A stretch of 64,000 nucleotides of DNA from assembly GCA_037349105.1 (NCBI GenBank), contig JAYJMM010000041.1, positions 8,244,501-8,308,500 on the forward strand, given 5' to 3'. Below the pieces are notes generated by a model, which saw only the letters and a program-made list of their open reading frames with translations, was not told the DNA's origin and ran no database searches. The position numbers were made by a program, and so were the translations under genes. This stretch comes from Limnomonas spitsbergensis (Eukaryota > Chlorophyta > Chlorophyceae > Chlamydomonadales). This document shows, one piece after another, positions 23,701 through 35,600 of the stretch (the first letter of the stretch is position 1; every line of letters begins with the position of its first letter).

Positions 23701-25832
23701 GGTACATGTCAGTGATAGATTGGCTGAAGCCTGAGCCTTGGGCTGCCGGCGTTGCGGCACTGCGCAGCAAGTACCCTGGCGGCTGGCCTGAAATCTGCCA
23801 GGCGGTGAAGGAGGGCTCTGATGTGGAGCTTGGGTCTGCGGTAAACGTGCGTAGTTGACGCATCAGGGTTAGCAGGGAATATTGGATTCTTACAACATCT
23901 TCCTGTCATAACCGGTTGGCAGTTAGTACAGATAGTGCAAACCCGCTTAACCCTGCTTAACACCTGGCTGTCTGGGGCGGGTAGGGTATGCATACCCTAC
24001 ATAACCCTGTCAAAATGCGGCTTGGGTGCAGGGATGCAAAAAGCTAGCGCACACAGCCTTGTCCTCATCGTGTGCGACCATGCCCTCGAGGGAAATGGTA
24101 GGGACCATGACTTCCGGTCTAATGCCCGGATGAGATTTCTATTTATGTGGATAACACGTGGGGTCTTGAAGTGGGCTATGGAGGAACTCCATTAGGCTGG
24201 ATACGATGTTTTGGGCGGGGGCAACCTTAAATGCGGGCTCTCAAACCTCAATGCTTGCCCTAAACCCCTAATCAATTTTTCTTTTCTCAGCTCGTCCAGA
24301 AGTATGGAGAGAGCGCCTTGGCCAAGATCGAAACACTGAATCATTTCAGGGTGAGCAGGGAGAGGAGGAGGCTGAGTGTGAGGGGAGGGGAAGCTGCAGG
24401 TCAGAGAGCCAGTTAAATTCACAAGATTTCACTGAGTGCATGTGCAGCAGATACCAGATGCAGCTCCTTAAACTCCCTACACGCCCCGTGCTCCATGGCA
24501 TGAACCACGAATTCTGATGTCGGTGCTTGTGGCTGGGGTGCTGAATCATGCTCAGGTGATGGACAAGTCACACGCCAGCTTCTGGTTGACCACAGCACAC
24601 CGCCTCAAGGGCCAGGAGATGCCCTACGTGCAGATGGCGGACGACTTTGCCTCCACGTCACTGCTCTCCCCAAAGGCAAGTGACAGAAGAGAAGTCCATG
24701 GGTCAGTGCCGACCGGCTTTCTTTGATACAAGGCTGTATGAGGTGTATTGTCCACACCCGTTGGCCCCTGGTTCTGCTGTTTGCGCATGTATTGTGCTCT
24801 GGTGCATCTTTTGGTTTCTCTATCTGTTTTGTTTTACTGTTGGTTGGTGCGTTTTGGCTTTGGTTGCTGGCCTCTCCCAGGTTTCAGGTTTGCTCTGCCT
24901 ACCCGTTTTGAAAAAGCTTTGTGTGGTTGCGTTGACTTTGTAACAAAAACCCTCACAAGAACTTAAAGGGCACCTCCATATGCGTGCAAGTACCTGCTCA
25001 TTTCGACCGGGCACCTGGGGTATAGAGCTGGTTGCTAATGGGCTGTTGTTTGGGGGAGATCGGCTGGTGGTAGATTCTCCTTACATCCCTCTTTGGCGTA
25101 TCCAGGCGCTCCATCACCTTGATACCTCTCTTGCCACCTTGAACCCTGCCTTTCTGCCTGAATCTTGTGTCCCCCTGCTCCTCTGCGCAGCCCCCAAATG
25201 TAACGATATCGATCGCATTGATCGTGATGTAACAGGATCTAGATGTATTGTGACGACTCATAGGGGTGTATAGACCCTAGATCGCTACACCAAAGGACGT
25301 GGCAATCGACGAATTCAACCTGAGTTACGTTGCGGCAACCCGAGCCCAGAAAGCGCTCTTCCTAAATGTTGACCTGCAAAAGCTTGTCACGTCGAACACC
25401 AGGCACCTGCGTCTAGAGGCTGGCAAGGGCCCTCAAGTGAACGAGCAACTGTGGCCACATCTGGTGGGTGAAGTGGTTGCGCTCAAGGCTATTGCTGATG
25501 CGGAACGGCAGCATGAACTAGAGGCGTTGAAACAAGAGAAGCAGGAGGGCCCGGAGGGTGGGATTCGAGTAGGGGACAACTTGACCGCAGCTGAAACAGC
25601 TGCAACTGCAGCTGCGGCTAATTGGCAAGCCAGGGTGGTGGCAGTGCGGGCGGAGGTGTATCTGGAGGTGAAGGACGGCGCAACGGATCTGCTTCTTTGC
25701 GCCTCAAGCTGCGGCTTGCCATTCAGGAGGCCCCGCGATCGTCAGTTTGATGTCTGGCTAGGCGATGTGGGCGTGTTGTGCTCACACTGCTCAGCTCGCT
25801 GCATGTTTGGGGATATGCAGAGCATGGCATGA
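17701..25832 (+). CDS. FBH1: FBH1-like UvrD/SF1 DNA helicase (apparent frameshift)
   Basis: Exons with good splice phase: 17701-17951 (N-terminal, less sure), about 18444-18510 (GQALTPQLVAIIQ), 18959-19080, 19578-19841, 20142-20224, 20526-20644, 21265-21339, 21845-21992, 22248-about 22555, 23702-23840, 24291-24350, 24556-24675 and 25296-25832. SF1A motifs appear in order: AFAGSGKTTTL (Walker A), LFTTFNK with APIESAARVMPANVECLTTH (motif Ia), MPFNGDLKL and VDEARDLN (motif II), VGDPHQ with HVYSFNHC (III), ISRTN (IV), TTAHRLKGQE (V) and LSYVAATRAQKAL (VI), then a C-terminal CGLP..LCSHCSARC cysteine cluster. This order and these phrases match F-box DNA helicase 1, which removes Rad51 filaments. 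No F-box was recognised; the 5' end is unresolved. A G5 run at 21898-21902 lacks one base needed to keep frame, and the frame changes again near 22330-22360. The intron after 24675 is GC-AG. Confidence 0.78.
18741..18873. repeat. 39-base intronic minisatellite
   Basis: Just over three units of about 39 bases (CTGCTGCCAGACTTCTGCCC..CAGGGTAGGACCCCGC) lie in the helicase intron before the Walker A exon. Each unit contains a CCCCTCAG/GG acceptor-like site. Confidence 0.75.
23208..23330 (+). repeat. Dispersed repeat family A, copy in helicase intron
   Basis: The copy contains GGGCCACGGGGTGTAAG, GTCAAGGTTTGGTCCC and CAGACCCATTGGTGGC in the family order. It sits just downstream of the weakly supported coding block around 22900-23060. 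Confidence 0.55.
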
Positions 25833-27080
25833 TCACTGTTAATCATGCAACAGATTGAAAACACTGGACTGGCTGTAGGGGATTTGTAGGAGGTGCATCC
25901 CAGCAGGTAGGACAGGAATGTCATTGTTCTTTCGGGCCCGCAATGCGTCCAAGTATGTCCGTACCGTAGATAATGAATGTCTCAATCTCCATCTTGCATC
26001 ACTCCAGGCCTTATATTTTTGGCGAATTCATGTCTTTGTAAGCTACCATCATAACACCTAGCCTTTTGATTTGATTTCCTAGCTGGATGCCGAGTCTCAT
26101 ATGCTACTTGGCTGGCTCGGCTTAAGCATTGACACGTTTCTTGTTGCTTCTGTTGTTTCTCCCATATTTTTTAGTACAGTAGCTGAATCTGCCATCCTCC
26201 ATCCCTTCCATTATGATGGCGTCTAGATATGAGGATCTTCCTAATTCCACACATTGCATTTAGTTGCGCTAGCTAGCATTGTCAGTAATATGCCTCTTCC
26301 AGCCTCTGCAGCATCAGGGTTGCAGTCAAACGTTGCGGCAAGAGTTCAGGATGGTCAAAGGATCGATTCAATGAAAGGGTCGCATAGCGGGACCTCCTGA
26401 GTGCATTTTCCAGTGAAGGTCTGCATGCCGTAATCAATGCACTCAACAACACTGATTGCTGGGAAGCACTGTTCATTGCTTTCAGAGCATTGAGCACTTT
26501 TGACATGCTGCATATTCGGAAGAACAGACTTTTGCAACCTTTGGATGCTCTAGCAGCCACCACTGGGGAAATTGGGGTCGAGATATGGCTGGCGGAGGAA
26601 GCAGTTGCGCAAACCCATAGCCGTGGACCAGGCTGCAGCTGGAATTATGTTCAAGTGCACTAAAAACAACATTTGCTGAATGACATATTCGGAAAAGCTT
26701 TACGGCAGGCATGCCATATCGGTATATTTTCTCATTCTGGCATGGGCTTAGCATATCCACATTATCCCTGCATACTGACACAATCAAGGTATGATAATAA
26801 TATGCATTGTGCCCCCCTCAGGTTGCTTTAAAACTGGATGCGCACCACGCCCTTGGGGCAGCTTCAAGGTCCTGACCAAGGAGTACGCGTGCATCACACT
26901 GCAAATATCGGTATCTGAAACGAAAGCTATGATGGCTAATAAATTTGAAGAGCGAACTGGCAGAGACCTGGCTCGATTAAAGTAGATACAACCTGAAATG
27001 TAGACATAATTATTTACAGGTCCCCGACAAGCATCTTATTAATTAACATGATGAAGGGAACAGGCCAGACAGGAAGACCA
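25833..27080. other. Spacer between convergent genes, one coding-like block
   Basis: This separates the 3' ends of the helicase and the helical-repeat gene. A minus-strand frame at 26282-26563 follows an acceptor-like TTCCCCAG and reads plausibly (SKVLNALKAMNSASQQSVL, ending RLEEAYY), but no partner exon or family could be found. A plus-strand frame at 26791-26985 contains RPWGSFKVL, probably by chance. Confidence 0.35.
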
Positions 27081-30000
27081 TCAATTTCTTGCTTTGGGCT
27101 GGAAGCCTTCCACATCCAACGCTGATGTCATTCCTGCCGATGTCATGTCAAGCACCAACTGCATGCCAGGGAACGGGGCAGGCTTTCAAGATAAATCAAT
27201 CACCTCAACCTCAACAAGCTATTCAGGAAGTACTGGTGCGTACACTGCGTAGGGTATTCCCCCTGCAGCAATGGTAATTGTGGGCCAAAACAAGCAGGTT
27301 CTTTGCATGGATGCATCTCATCTCCCCATTGGTCAGACCTGCACTGTGACTTTCAGGATGCTTCAGCCCTCAGGCTTCTGCTACAGCCCCGCTTTTATCC
27401 GACAAAGCTTCGTGCAACAAGACATGGTGCTTGGGCCACCGGCCATAGGTTGGCCATGGTTTGGTCCCCCATCAGCCCAGTGGTGACCGCCTGGCAGCTG
27501 TGACTGGCGCACACTACAATAAACTCTCCTTGCCTGCATAGTGCATATGTGACACCTAGACCTGGGCTGTGGCTGTGATATCCATACATACATGCACCTC
27601 ACCTGTGGCTGTGGCTGTGATATCCATCCATACATACACCTCACCTGTGGCTGTGGCTGTGATATCCATACATACATACACCTCACCTGTGGCTGTGGCT
27701 GTGATATCCATACATACATACACCTCACCTGTGGCTTGGACACCAGCACTTGCACTGGATCGGATTGAGGCATCACCCGGCGAATATTTCCCAACACTGC
27801 TGGAATGTCAGCCTTGAGGAACATGGGCTCTGCGTCCACCAACGCCTCCACCCGTACCCCGGGGAGCTGGGCCCTGGAGCACAAAGGGGTGAAAACAGCG
27901 CCATGCAGTTGGTGCCAAATTCGTGAACTTGACGCGTTGGGACTGGGGACCGCTCAATGATTACAAAAAAATGTATGGAAACGGCTGCATTAGGTGCAAG
28001 CGGATGCGTGGGGATCGCTCAATATTTATACAAGGCATGGTTTTAAAGGCCTGCCCATTTGCTGGGGGTTGCACTAGCTCAGTTCATGGCCGAAGGATAT
28101 CATTCAGCATCGCACCACCATCGAGCTCAGGTCTGCATTCTGCAATGCCCATCTATGTTTCGATGGCACAATCTAGGAGCTAACATGCCTATCAAGTGAT
28201 GATGGAAAGGGGCTAACAATCTACATGTGGGCACGAAGGCCATGCTTGTCAAGAGCCTGTATGCTTACCTCATGACTTGCAACCTTTCCGACAAACTAGG
28301 TCCATCGTACTCTAGTGCCAGGTAAGGCCCTGCAGCATGAAAGCATCAGCTTGGTGAAGCTTGTCACAGCCCAATACCGGATCGTTCAACAAATTAAATC
28401 ATAAGGTATACAGTAATACAGCCAATTGCTTGGTGCATTGACGGACAACAGCTTATAGTCTTCAAACAAAAGCTCTGGTTTTTGTGATGCATGTGAGGGC
28501 AAGCTCACCAGGTTGAGGCCTGGGTCAAATGTGCGTGCCACTGGCAAAACAGTAGCCACTGCGGCAGTGCAGCTCAGCCTAAGCCTTTGTTCCTTCGTGT
28601 GCTGGTGATGCATACTGGTGTTGTCTTTCCTTACGTCAGCTACTCCTTACTATATCCCAGCCTGTGGCCGGGCCGGGGGGTGACCTACTGCAACATGCCG
28701 CACTGCTAGGGCCACTGGCTGTAGGCTTGTCAAGGTTTGGTCCCTATTGACCCAGTGGTGGCCACCCAATGGTCCCCAAGGTCTGGTGCGCAATAATATA
28801 CGCACCAGTGCCACCATACACGTCTACTGAGCCCTGTCATCATCTAATGAGAAGTGCTATCCTGTTTTGCCGGGACCCGGCCATTCGGTCCATAGCCGGC
28901 ATGCCCCATCACATAAATCATATTCCATGTAGACCGATGTACCTACATCTTGCTACCAGCTGGGAGATGTTGATTCCCGGAAGGAGCTCACGGAAGGCCA
29001 GCAGCTTGACCGTCAAACCCTTCAAGGGACAGGGGTAGTTGTGAAAACACATCATTTGGTCACGAGTAGGTCAAGGAACCAACCTAAGAACACAGCAAGA
29101 ATACAGGGCCTGTGTAAGGGCCTGCCTAGTTGATGTTTCAGGTGAAGAGGAGTTTTCCTCTGAAGTGTTTTACAACCCAGCGGAGGAGCATCACGAGGTA
29201 GCTTGATCCCTTCATGGTCTTACTGGTAGATCGTTGAGCATTTGGACAAGAATGTCTGCCCGCATGCGCTCCAGCTTTCCAACCATATCGGGAACGAGGC
29301 AGGCAAGTTCTGACAGCTTCTGCTCAACTTCCTCGATTCCCTGCAGTGGCAAATATTGAAATATATAATGCATCAAGTTGAAGACCTGGTTCAAATGTGA
29401 TGTGTCAAAAAATGCTCTTAGTGGATTACCAATATAAAATACATTGCCAGACGTACTGCGGCAGAAAACTGCCCAGTGGGCCCACTTCAGTAGACTCTGT
29501 CTGCCCCTTCATAGGATGCCCAAGCTACTTGCACTCTATAGAATATGAGGCTCCGATGACCTGATGCCTAGGTCACTTTCATCACTCAAGCAGAACAAGG
29601 AAAGCAACAATTCATGCAACCCAATAAATGCCAACCCACATATTCCCAGCACACACTAAGTCATTGATTGAAGCGCATACTAACACAATCAGAAACTGTG
29701 TGTTTGCCAATGTTTATTTCAGTGCATGACAAACAAGCTTTAGGGGGCCGCTGGGCAGCGACCACTGGGCCAGCGGGGACCAGACTTTGACCGTCCAACG
29801 ACCGATGACCTGCGAAGCGGAACTTGCTGACCGGCCCCCCACATGACCGAAGTCTCTTATGTAGTTTAATAGGGCTTAAGCAAGCTTGTCAGACATGAAC
29901 CCCACGTCCTTAGGCAGCTAGCATAATGCAAGTCAGCGCCGCCCCCAAGTAGCGATGCCCCCCGCTAGGAAGTGCATGAAAGACACATGCACATGCAATC

Positions 30001-30961
30001 ACTCATAACAAGCCAGCAAACTCATCAATACTCCTTCAACAACCTACACCACACATGCAGCACCGGGACCCAGGTCATACAGACCACACACTTGAGAACC
30101 TTCCCCAAAGCCCTGGGCTCTTGGACAACACCTTGACAAGTCCCCCCTGAGATGCATCATCTGACTCGATGCATCATCTGACTCACCGAGCCCTAGGGAT
30201 CTGCCCTCATAATAACCAACCTGCTACATCCTAGCAGGCTCACACACAGCAGGCACTTTCCGGCATACCATATGAAGCTTATCCACGAGGATGAGCTTGA
30301 TGAGTTGCCGGGCTGCAGCATCATCCCAGGCAAGCTGCCTGCTTAAGAGGTCAAAGGAGATTGACAAAGGTTCCATTATTTTCTTGCCCTGCCTGCCTGA
30401 CCGGAGGGCTGAGATAGAGGGATCCATGGGAAGAGGAGAGGCCCTGGAGGCCCCAGCGGCACACAATCCGTGTGTTACTTGCCAGGGTTTTAGGACAGCG
30501 GCACATCCAGCACAGGCACACTCGGAGTTCAGTTACCTCCAAAGCGTGGACATCCGGTGCATCTTTACAGAAAATAAAGTCAAACCTGCGAAAGAGTTTC
30601 AAGGTGCAGGTACTACCGGTAGTTCTGAACGAGCTCCGTACAGGTATCAGTAACCAAGGCACCAATGGGTACCAGTACTGGTACCTAGATTACTGGAGCC
30701 TCTATTAGGTACCAGTAAGTGAAGTAGCCCAAAGCACCTCCCACAGGTTGACCCTCAATTAACCCACTTCCACCGCACTCACCTTTCATTCACTTGGAAT
30801 CCAAAGTCCCATGCTTCCACATCTGATTCGACCTTGTGTCTGCAGAGCTGCAGCCCTCTCCCGGCTGAGTGTGCCCCTCTCCCTGCCGCGTGGCTCACAT
30901 TGCGGGCCAATGTTGGGACGCCTAGTACCAAGGGACGTCTTGTAGGCCCCCTGCTTTGCAT
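27081..30961 (-). CDS. Unrecognised helical-repeat protein, probably organelle-targeted
   Basis: Exons joined by phase: 30783-30961 (start Met at 30961; in-frame Met also at 31024), 30537-30585, 30269-30388, 29224-29340, 28957-29019, one unresolved exon, 28269-28329, 27729-27873 and 27081-27158. The N-terminus is Arg/Ser-rich and acid-free for about 40 residues, like a transit peptide, then VESDVEAWDFGFQVNERFDF, then AWDDAAARQLIKLILVDKL. The rest is a degenerate repeat of about 35 residues with an L..L..LLP pattern: KLSELACLVPDMVGKLERM, LLAFRELLPGINISQL, SLSERLQVMRAQLPGVRVEA, AEPMFLKADIPAVLGNIRR. It ends LVLDMTSAGMTSALDVEGF. I do not recognise the family; the repeats resemble alpha-solenoid repeats of mTERF-like or other organelle proteins only in outline. 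Between 28330 and 28956 the link is not solved; a phrase KPELLFEDY lies there. Confidence 0.6.
27425..27530 (+). repeat. Dispersed repeat family A, copy antisense in helical-repeat gene
   Basis: GGGCCACCGGCCATAGGTTG, a GGTTTGGTCCCCCATC and CAGTGGTGACCGCC mark the copy, which ends in GCACACTACAATAAA. It lies in the last intron of the minus-strand gene. Confidence 0.6.
27556..27735. repeat. 42-base tandem repeat, about four copies
   Basis: The unit is CCTGTGGCTGTGGCTGTGAT followed by ATCCATACATACATACACCTCA. Because 42 is divisible by three, a minus-strand frame stays open (VRCMYVWISQPQPQ units), but the coding exon ends at a GTGAGG donor at the edge of the array (27728), so the array is intronic. 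The donor sequence itself recurs in each unit. Confidence 0.8.
28655..28800 (+). repeat. Dispersed repeat family A, near full-length copy
   Basis: This is the clearest copy: GGGCCACTGGCTGTAGGCTT, GTCAAGGTTTGGTCCCTATT, GACCCAGTGGTGGCCACCCA and GGTCCCCAAGGTCTGGTGCG in sequence, then GCAATAATA. It lies antisense in an intron of the helical-repeat gene. Confidence 0.7.
29712..29860 (-). repeat. Dispersed repeat family A, diverged copy
   Basis: In reverse complement the copy ends in CACTGAAATAAA and contains CCCCGCTGGCCCAGTGGTCG. It lies in the intron between exons 30269-30388 and 29224-29340 of the helical-repeat gene, in the same orientation as the gene. Confidence 0.5.
30667..30684. repeat. 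Perfect 18-base palindrome
   Basis: GGTACCAGTACTGGTACC is its own reverse complement. Further GGTACCAGTA halves follow at 30712. It lies in the first intron of the helical-repeat gene. A binding site is possible but unproven. Confidence 0.6.
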
Positions 30962-32622
30962 AGATCTGCATGCCCTAGTTCTGCCATGGTGGGCGTGAGA
31001 CGTTGAGTTTCTGATATAATTCATATGTATTCCTGATTTAAAAAATACCGTAGCGTGGCTTGAGGATTATGCCCTTCCGAGGCTTCAGGATGGCTGAGAC
31101 AGCGTCGGGTGAAAGTGTGGAGCGAGCTTCACACCTTCCGAAAGGGCGTAACTGCGTAAGTGAATCTTGTAAGTCACAGCAAAAGTAAGTGAAACGAAGT
31201 GATCCTTGTTTGTGACGAATGTGGCAAATGGGCCCACCATCGTCAACAATTACCTGACAGGTCTCCGGCGTAATGTACAGTGCTGTGGATATCATGACAA
31301 ATTTAGCTACTTTTCCAAGGTTGGATCCTCTGGAAGGGACAGTAATTACTTACACGATTCTGACTTACGACGCCATTGCACAGCACTGGAAAGAAAGCTA
31401 TCAGAGAGGCAGGATTGCTGGTGCTGACAGAGTGACAGGACTGACAGCCTCACCCAGTCCTCTAAATCATGTAATTTGTAGGGACACAAGCAGAGTCTTC
31501 TTGGTCTTATCCAAAGGATGCCTGTAAAAGAGCTTGAATGCACATGTCATGCCGCCACCAGAGAAGATCGGTCCTTATGCGCACGATCAACGCTTCCATA
31601 TGCACATTTTCTTCATCCCTGCTCCTTTTTCTCCAGACTGGACAGCTAAAAAGTACGCGGATCCCAAAGGTGTAGCGTCAGCAACCTCATGCTCCTGGAT
31701 CATGTCCCCAGCACCAGCTTATCAGAGACGACGTGCCGCAAAGACAAACTGAGGCATATGCATCCTCAACGGCCACGATACAAGCAAGTAAACATAAAAC
31801 AAACAGGTATCCCCTGAAAAAGGCCTCGAGAAAACTGGCCGGCCACAACAGTCTTTCAGCTGCAGAAAAGGAGGCCACAGTCATTATGGAAAGACTGTTC
31901 ATGTCTTTCAATACATGACAGCCCATGAACAAGTCGGAAAAGATAGCCCTCGCGACACGACAGCCCACATTGACATGGACATGAACGTCCACGTATTAGA
32001 TAACATAATATTGCATGCAACAGTGCTTGTTGCAACAGATTTAAATAATCTAAATATTGTGAGGAATGCGATTCAGTAAAATATGCTCTCATGAGAAAAT
32101 AGCGACAAAATAAGGAAAACATGGTCATTTCAACTGACCAAAATTGGAGACCGCGCAACTCATCCTTTACATGCAGCACATATGCCAAACAACAAAACTA
32201 ACGCCCACTTGGACATCTGACGCAGATCATGCAAGTGCATGCAACTCTTGAAGAAGTTGCCGCCTCATTTAGCAATGGAAACAAGCCAATTAAACTATAC
32301 CAACAACCTTTAAAACAAAGGACACAAACTACGTGGTAGCAATTTCACGACCGGTCAATATTTGCTGTTCATAAATAGCAGAAAGCATCAAACAGAGCCA
32401 GTCAGTGCCCTAATGAGCAATTTTCCACTAGAAGATGTTAAGTTTAAATTGCAGTCAACGCACTTCCGGCAAGCTGCGCACCAGGCTCAGGTCAATCGGG
32501 CCACTGTGCACTCTTCCAACAGTTCCCCGAGCCCCAGTCCCTGTACCCGCGTTTAGGCATCCACAGCTTCAAACATCCCACCTCAACCTTCCTTAATCAA
32601 TTAAGGGGGGTGCTCAGGCAGA
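30962..32622. other. Spacer upstream of helical-repeat gene and downstream of CCT gene
   Basis: It should contain the promoter of the first gene and the 3' UTR of the second (both minus strand). A block at 31055-31155 (minus) reads LRPFGRCEARSTLSPDAV after an acceptor-like TTACGCAG and could be a 5' exon, but no join was found. The remainder is AT-rich with no recognisable gene. Confidence 0.35.
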
Positions 32623-35600
32623 TCAGGAGTTGCCGCTGTGCACCGAGATCGACGCAGAGGTCCTGTGGGCCCTGCGCCGCCCCACATGCTGAGACGAGGC
32701 CTTGATCCCCCTGCCATCGTCACCCTGCCGGTGACCCGACTGCTCAGCCTGAGCCGAGGACGCCTCCATACTGGGCACCGAGTTGGAAGCCCCGGAGACC
32801 AGCGGCTGCTCAGCGGAGTCCACCTCGGCGCCATCATCATCATCTCCACCTTCGATCAGAAGCATACCCACAGCGGGACCGTTCTCCTCGATACAGCTGT
32901 TCACAGCTGACACTGTCGCAGTGGCCCTCGCAGCCTCCTTGTTCTGAGCCTCAGCCACACCCTCCTCACCAGTCTCCTCCATGCAGCTGCGGCACTGTGA
33001 CGTTGCAGGTTGCTTCTGGTGCGAGTAATGGTGTAGCTGCTGCTGCTGCTTCCGGCCATGGGCACTCTTGCTGCCCCCAGCTGAGGACACGAGTAACTCC
33101 TCCTCCTCCTCCCCATCTGGGTCCATACTGCCAGGGTCCAGGCCGCACAGGTTGGCAAGCGCGCTAACGCTGGGCACAGCAACGGCCAGGCAGCGGGGCA
33201 GCAGCCGCGGAGGGAAGACCCGGCTCAGGGTGCCACCGTGTAACATGTGGCCCCCATCCACATCATGCAAATCTGCCTCCTACAAATGCGTACAAAAACA
33301 ACGCAGAGTTAGCAGCGTCTGGGCTCAGAATAATTGAAACATACCGTCAGGGCTCAGGAAACTGTGAGACATGGCGTCAGCCTCAAATATCATGAGGCAT
33401 GGCGTCCAGGTTCGGATACCGTGAGACACGGGCATGCAGGTGGACAGGGGCGGGCAGGTGCACATCGAGGAGTACGACATGCAGGGGGTCTTCACACCTC
33501 GTCGTCAACATCATCGACGTCATCCCCACTTGCTTCCACATCTCCATCTGCAGCCCCACTGGCCTCCCCCATGCCATCCTCCTCCTCCTCCTCAGCGTCA
33601 GGGTCCTTCGGCTCGTTGGGGTCGCCAGATTTGACAAAGCGGCCCTTGTCGCGCGGCCGCTTGCAAGCCCGCATCTTAGAGGCGTAAAGAAAGAAGGAAA
33701 AGGTCAGTGTCAGAGACAGTCAAAGCACAACATTCACCGGGGACAGCCCAATGCATCCTCGGAAAACATGCTTGCAGGGAGCAGCCACTGGCATCATGGA
33801 CAGATACCCTGGGATGGTTGGGACGGTTGGCGGGGAGCGGCAACAGGCGACCTCGAGGAGCTGCTAGTGGCAACCCTGCGCACATACTGGCTTGGGGTCC
33901 GAGATCGCCTTAATTAAAGCAGGGCAAGCTAAAAAGCGACAGACCGGCACACACCCCTGGAGTCCTCAGAGGGCGTTAAGATTCATGAAAATCATGCATG
34001 ACGAAGCTGAACTGGACCACAGGCAACTTTCAAAGTATGTGAGCCATTGGGCAGCTGCGTGACCTTCCAGCATGCATGTTAAGGTTGGCTACGAGGCCAC
34101 CGTAAGGCACCTTCAACACAAAAACACCGATTAGAAACAGGCGCAAGCAAGGCAAGCCATGCATGCCGCTTCCAGTACATGAACTGTGGCGGAGCCACAA
34201 GAATAACTCAGCCTGCCTAGGGCGCTTACCTGCCGCGTCGCGTATCGGACGGTCTTTTCAAAGTGCCGCGTTTTGCGCTTCAGGCGGTATCGGGTCAGCG
34301 CCTCCCCGCGGTCAGGGTGGTCCAGCTGCGACTTATTCAGCAGGCCTAGGTCATACGAGTGCCCGGGGGAGTGGTGTGCGGCCGTCGCACCAGCGGGCAG
34401 CAGCAGGTGGCCGATGCTCATGGTGGGCGGGAGCATGAGCCTTCCGCCACCTGCTTGCAGGCTGCCGCTCCCGCAGTGCCCGCTCAGTGTGCTAGTAGCC
34501 GGCTGATGAGGTGCGAGGCTCGGATTGGCGGCCGTAGCAGAGGCATTAACGTTCTGGCTGCATGCTCCGGGCAGCATCCACGGCGAACTCTGAACAGCAA
34601 AGAGAATCGTAAACTTTACCATCACATCCGGGCAGTCGAGGAACAAAATGGCTGGAGAGGCCAGAAATCTAAAACGTACGAGATTTCCATCTCAAGTGGA
34701 GGAGGATAGGTTCGCCAGGTATCCATCTCCTGCTTTCATCAGCATGCGCATTTCATGCAGTATATACATTTGAACCTCAACCTGCACCCACCTGCATCTG
34801 CAGCATCTGCATGGCATTGTTGTTCATTATTTGGTTTCCGTGGAACTGCCCCCCTTGTTGGAAGGTGGGCGCTCCCTGAGGCATCAGTCCCTGTGCGCCT
34901 GACAAGGGGTTCATTCCACCCATCTGCTGCTGCTGCATCACCATATACTGCTGCATGGAATTAGGATGCTGCTGTTGCTTTGGGTTAGGTTGCTGCTGCG
35001 GCTCCTGCATGCTATGCATCAGAGTTTGCTGCTGCTGCTGTAGCTGCATGGCGTGTTGTTGCTGCTGCACGGCACTGCTCTGACCGGCTGAATCACCGAT
35101 ATTGGATGCCACGTTCGCTGAACCACTCATCGTCTTCCCCCCTGAGGTGCTCTGCCGCATCTGCTGCAGGTGCTGCTGCTGTGACACCAGCTGCTGCATC
35201 GGCCTCTGTATTGGCTGCTGCTGGTGGGCAGCCTGCATCATCATCTGCATATTGCTTGTTGGAGCTGAAATCACTGGGGACATGACGGCTCCACTCATGG
35301 ACTGACGGGGCTCAGGAGCAGACTCCTGGAGAATAAAACACACCTCAGGTTAGAGCAAGAACAAAAATAAACCGGGAGTGAATGACAGGAGGCATGGCTT
35401 CTACAACCACTTAGATAAATTAAAAGAATGGCCAGCGTGGCATACGTGATTGTCGCACCAGCTTCACTTTGATGCTTGCACTGTTTCCCTGGGCTGCCTG
35501 TGCCTCCGCCTGCTGCTGCTGCTGCCACAGTGTCACATGCTGGGATGCGCGCTTATCCGGGGTCCCTCCGGATCCCCCGCTCACAGTCCTGGCGGGTGCA

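Noticed and set aside
26791..26985. Plus-strand frame with RPWGSFKVL, like a mannose-6-phosphate isomerase motif
   Set aside because: The rest of the frame lacks other isomerase motifs and there is no exon context; likely chance.
27381..27884. 167-codon minus-strand frame with WISQPQPQVRCMYV repeats
   Set aside because: Only its first 48 codons are an exon; the rest is a 42-base intronic repeat beyond a GTGAGG donor.
28083..28130. Minus-strand block PELDGGAMLNDILRP as an extra exon of the helical-repeat gene
   Set aside because: Exons 28269-28329 and 27729-27873 join directly in phase and give a continuous repeat, and the block ends in a stop without a good donor.
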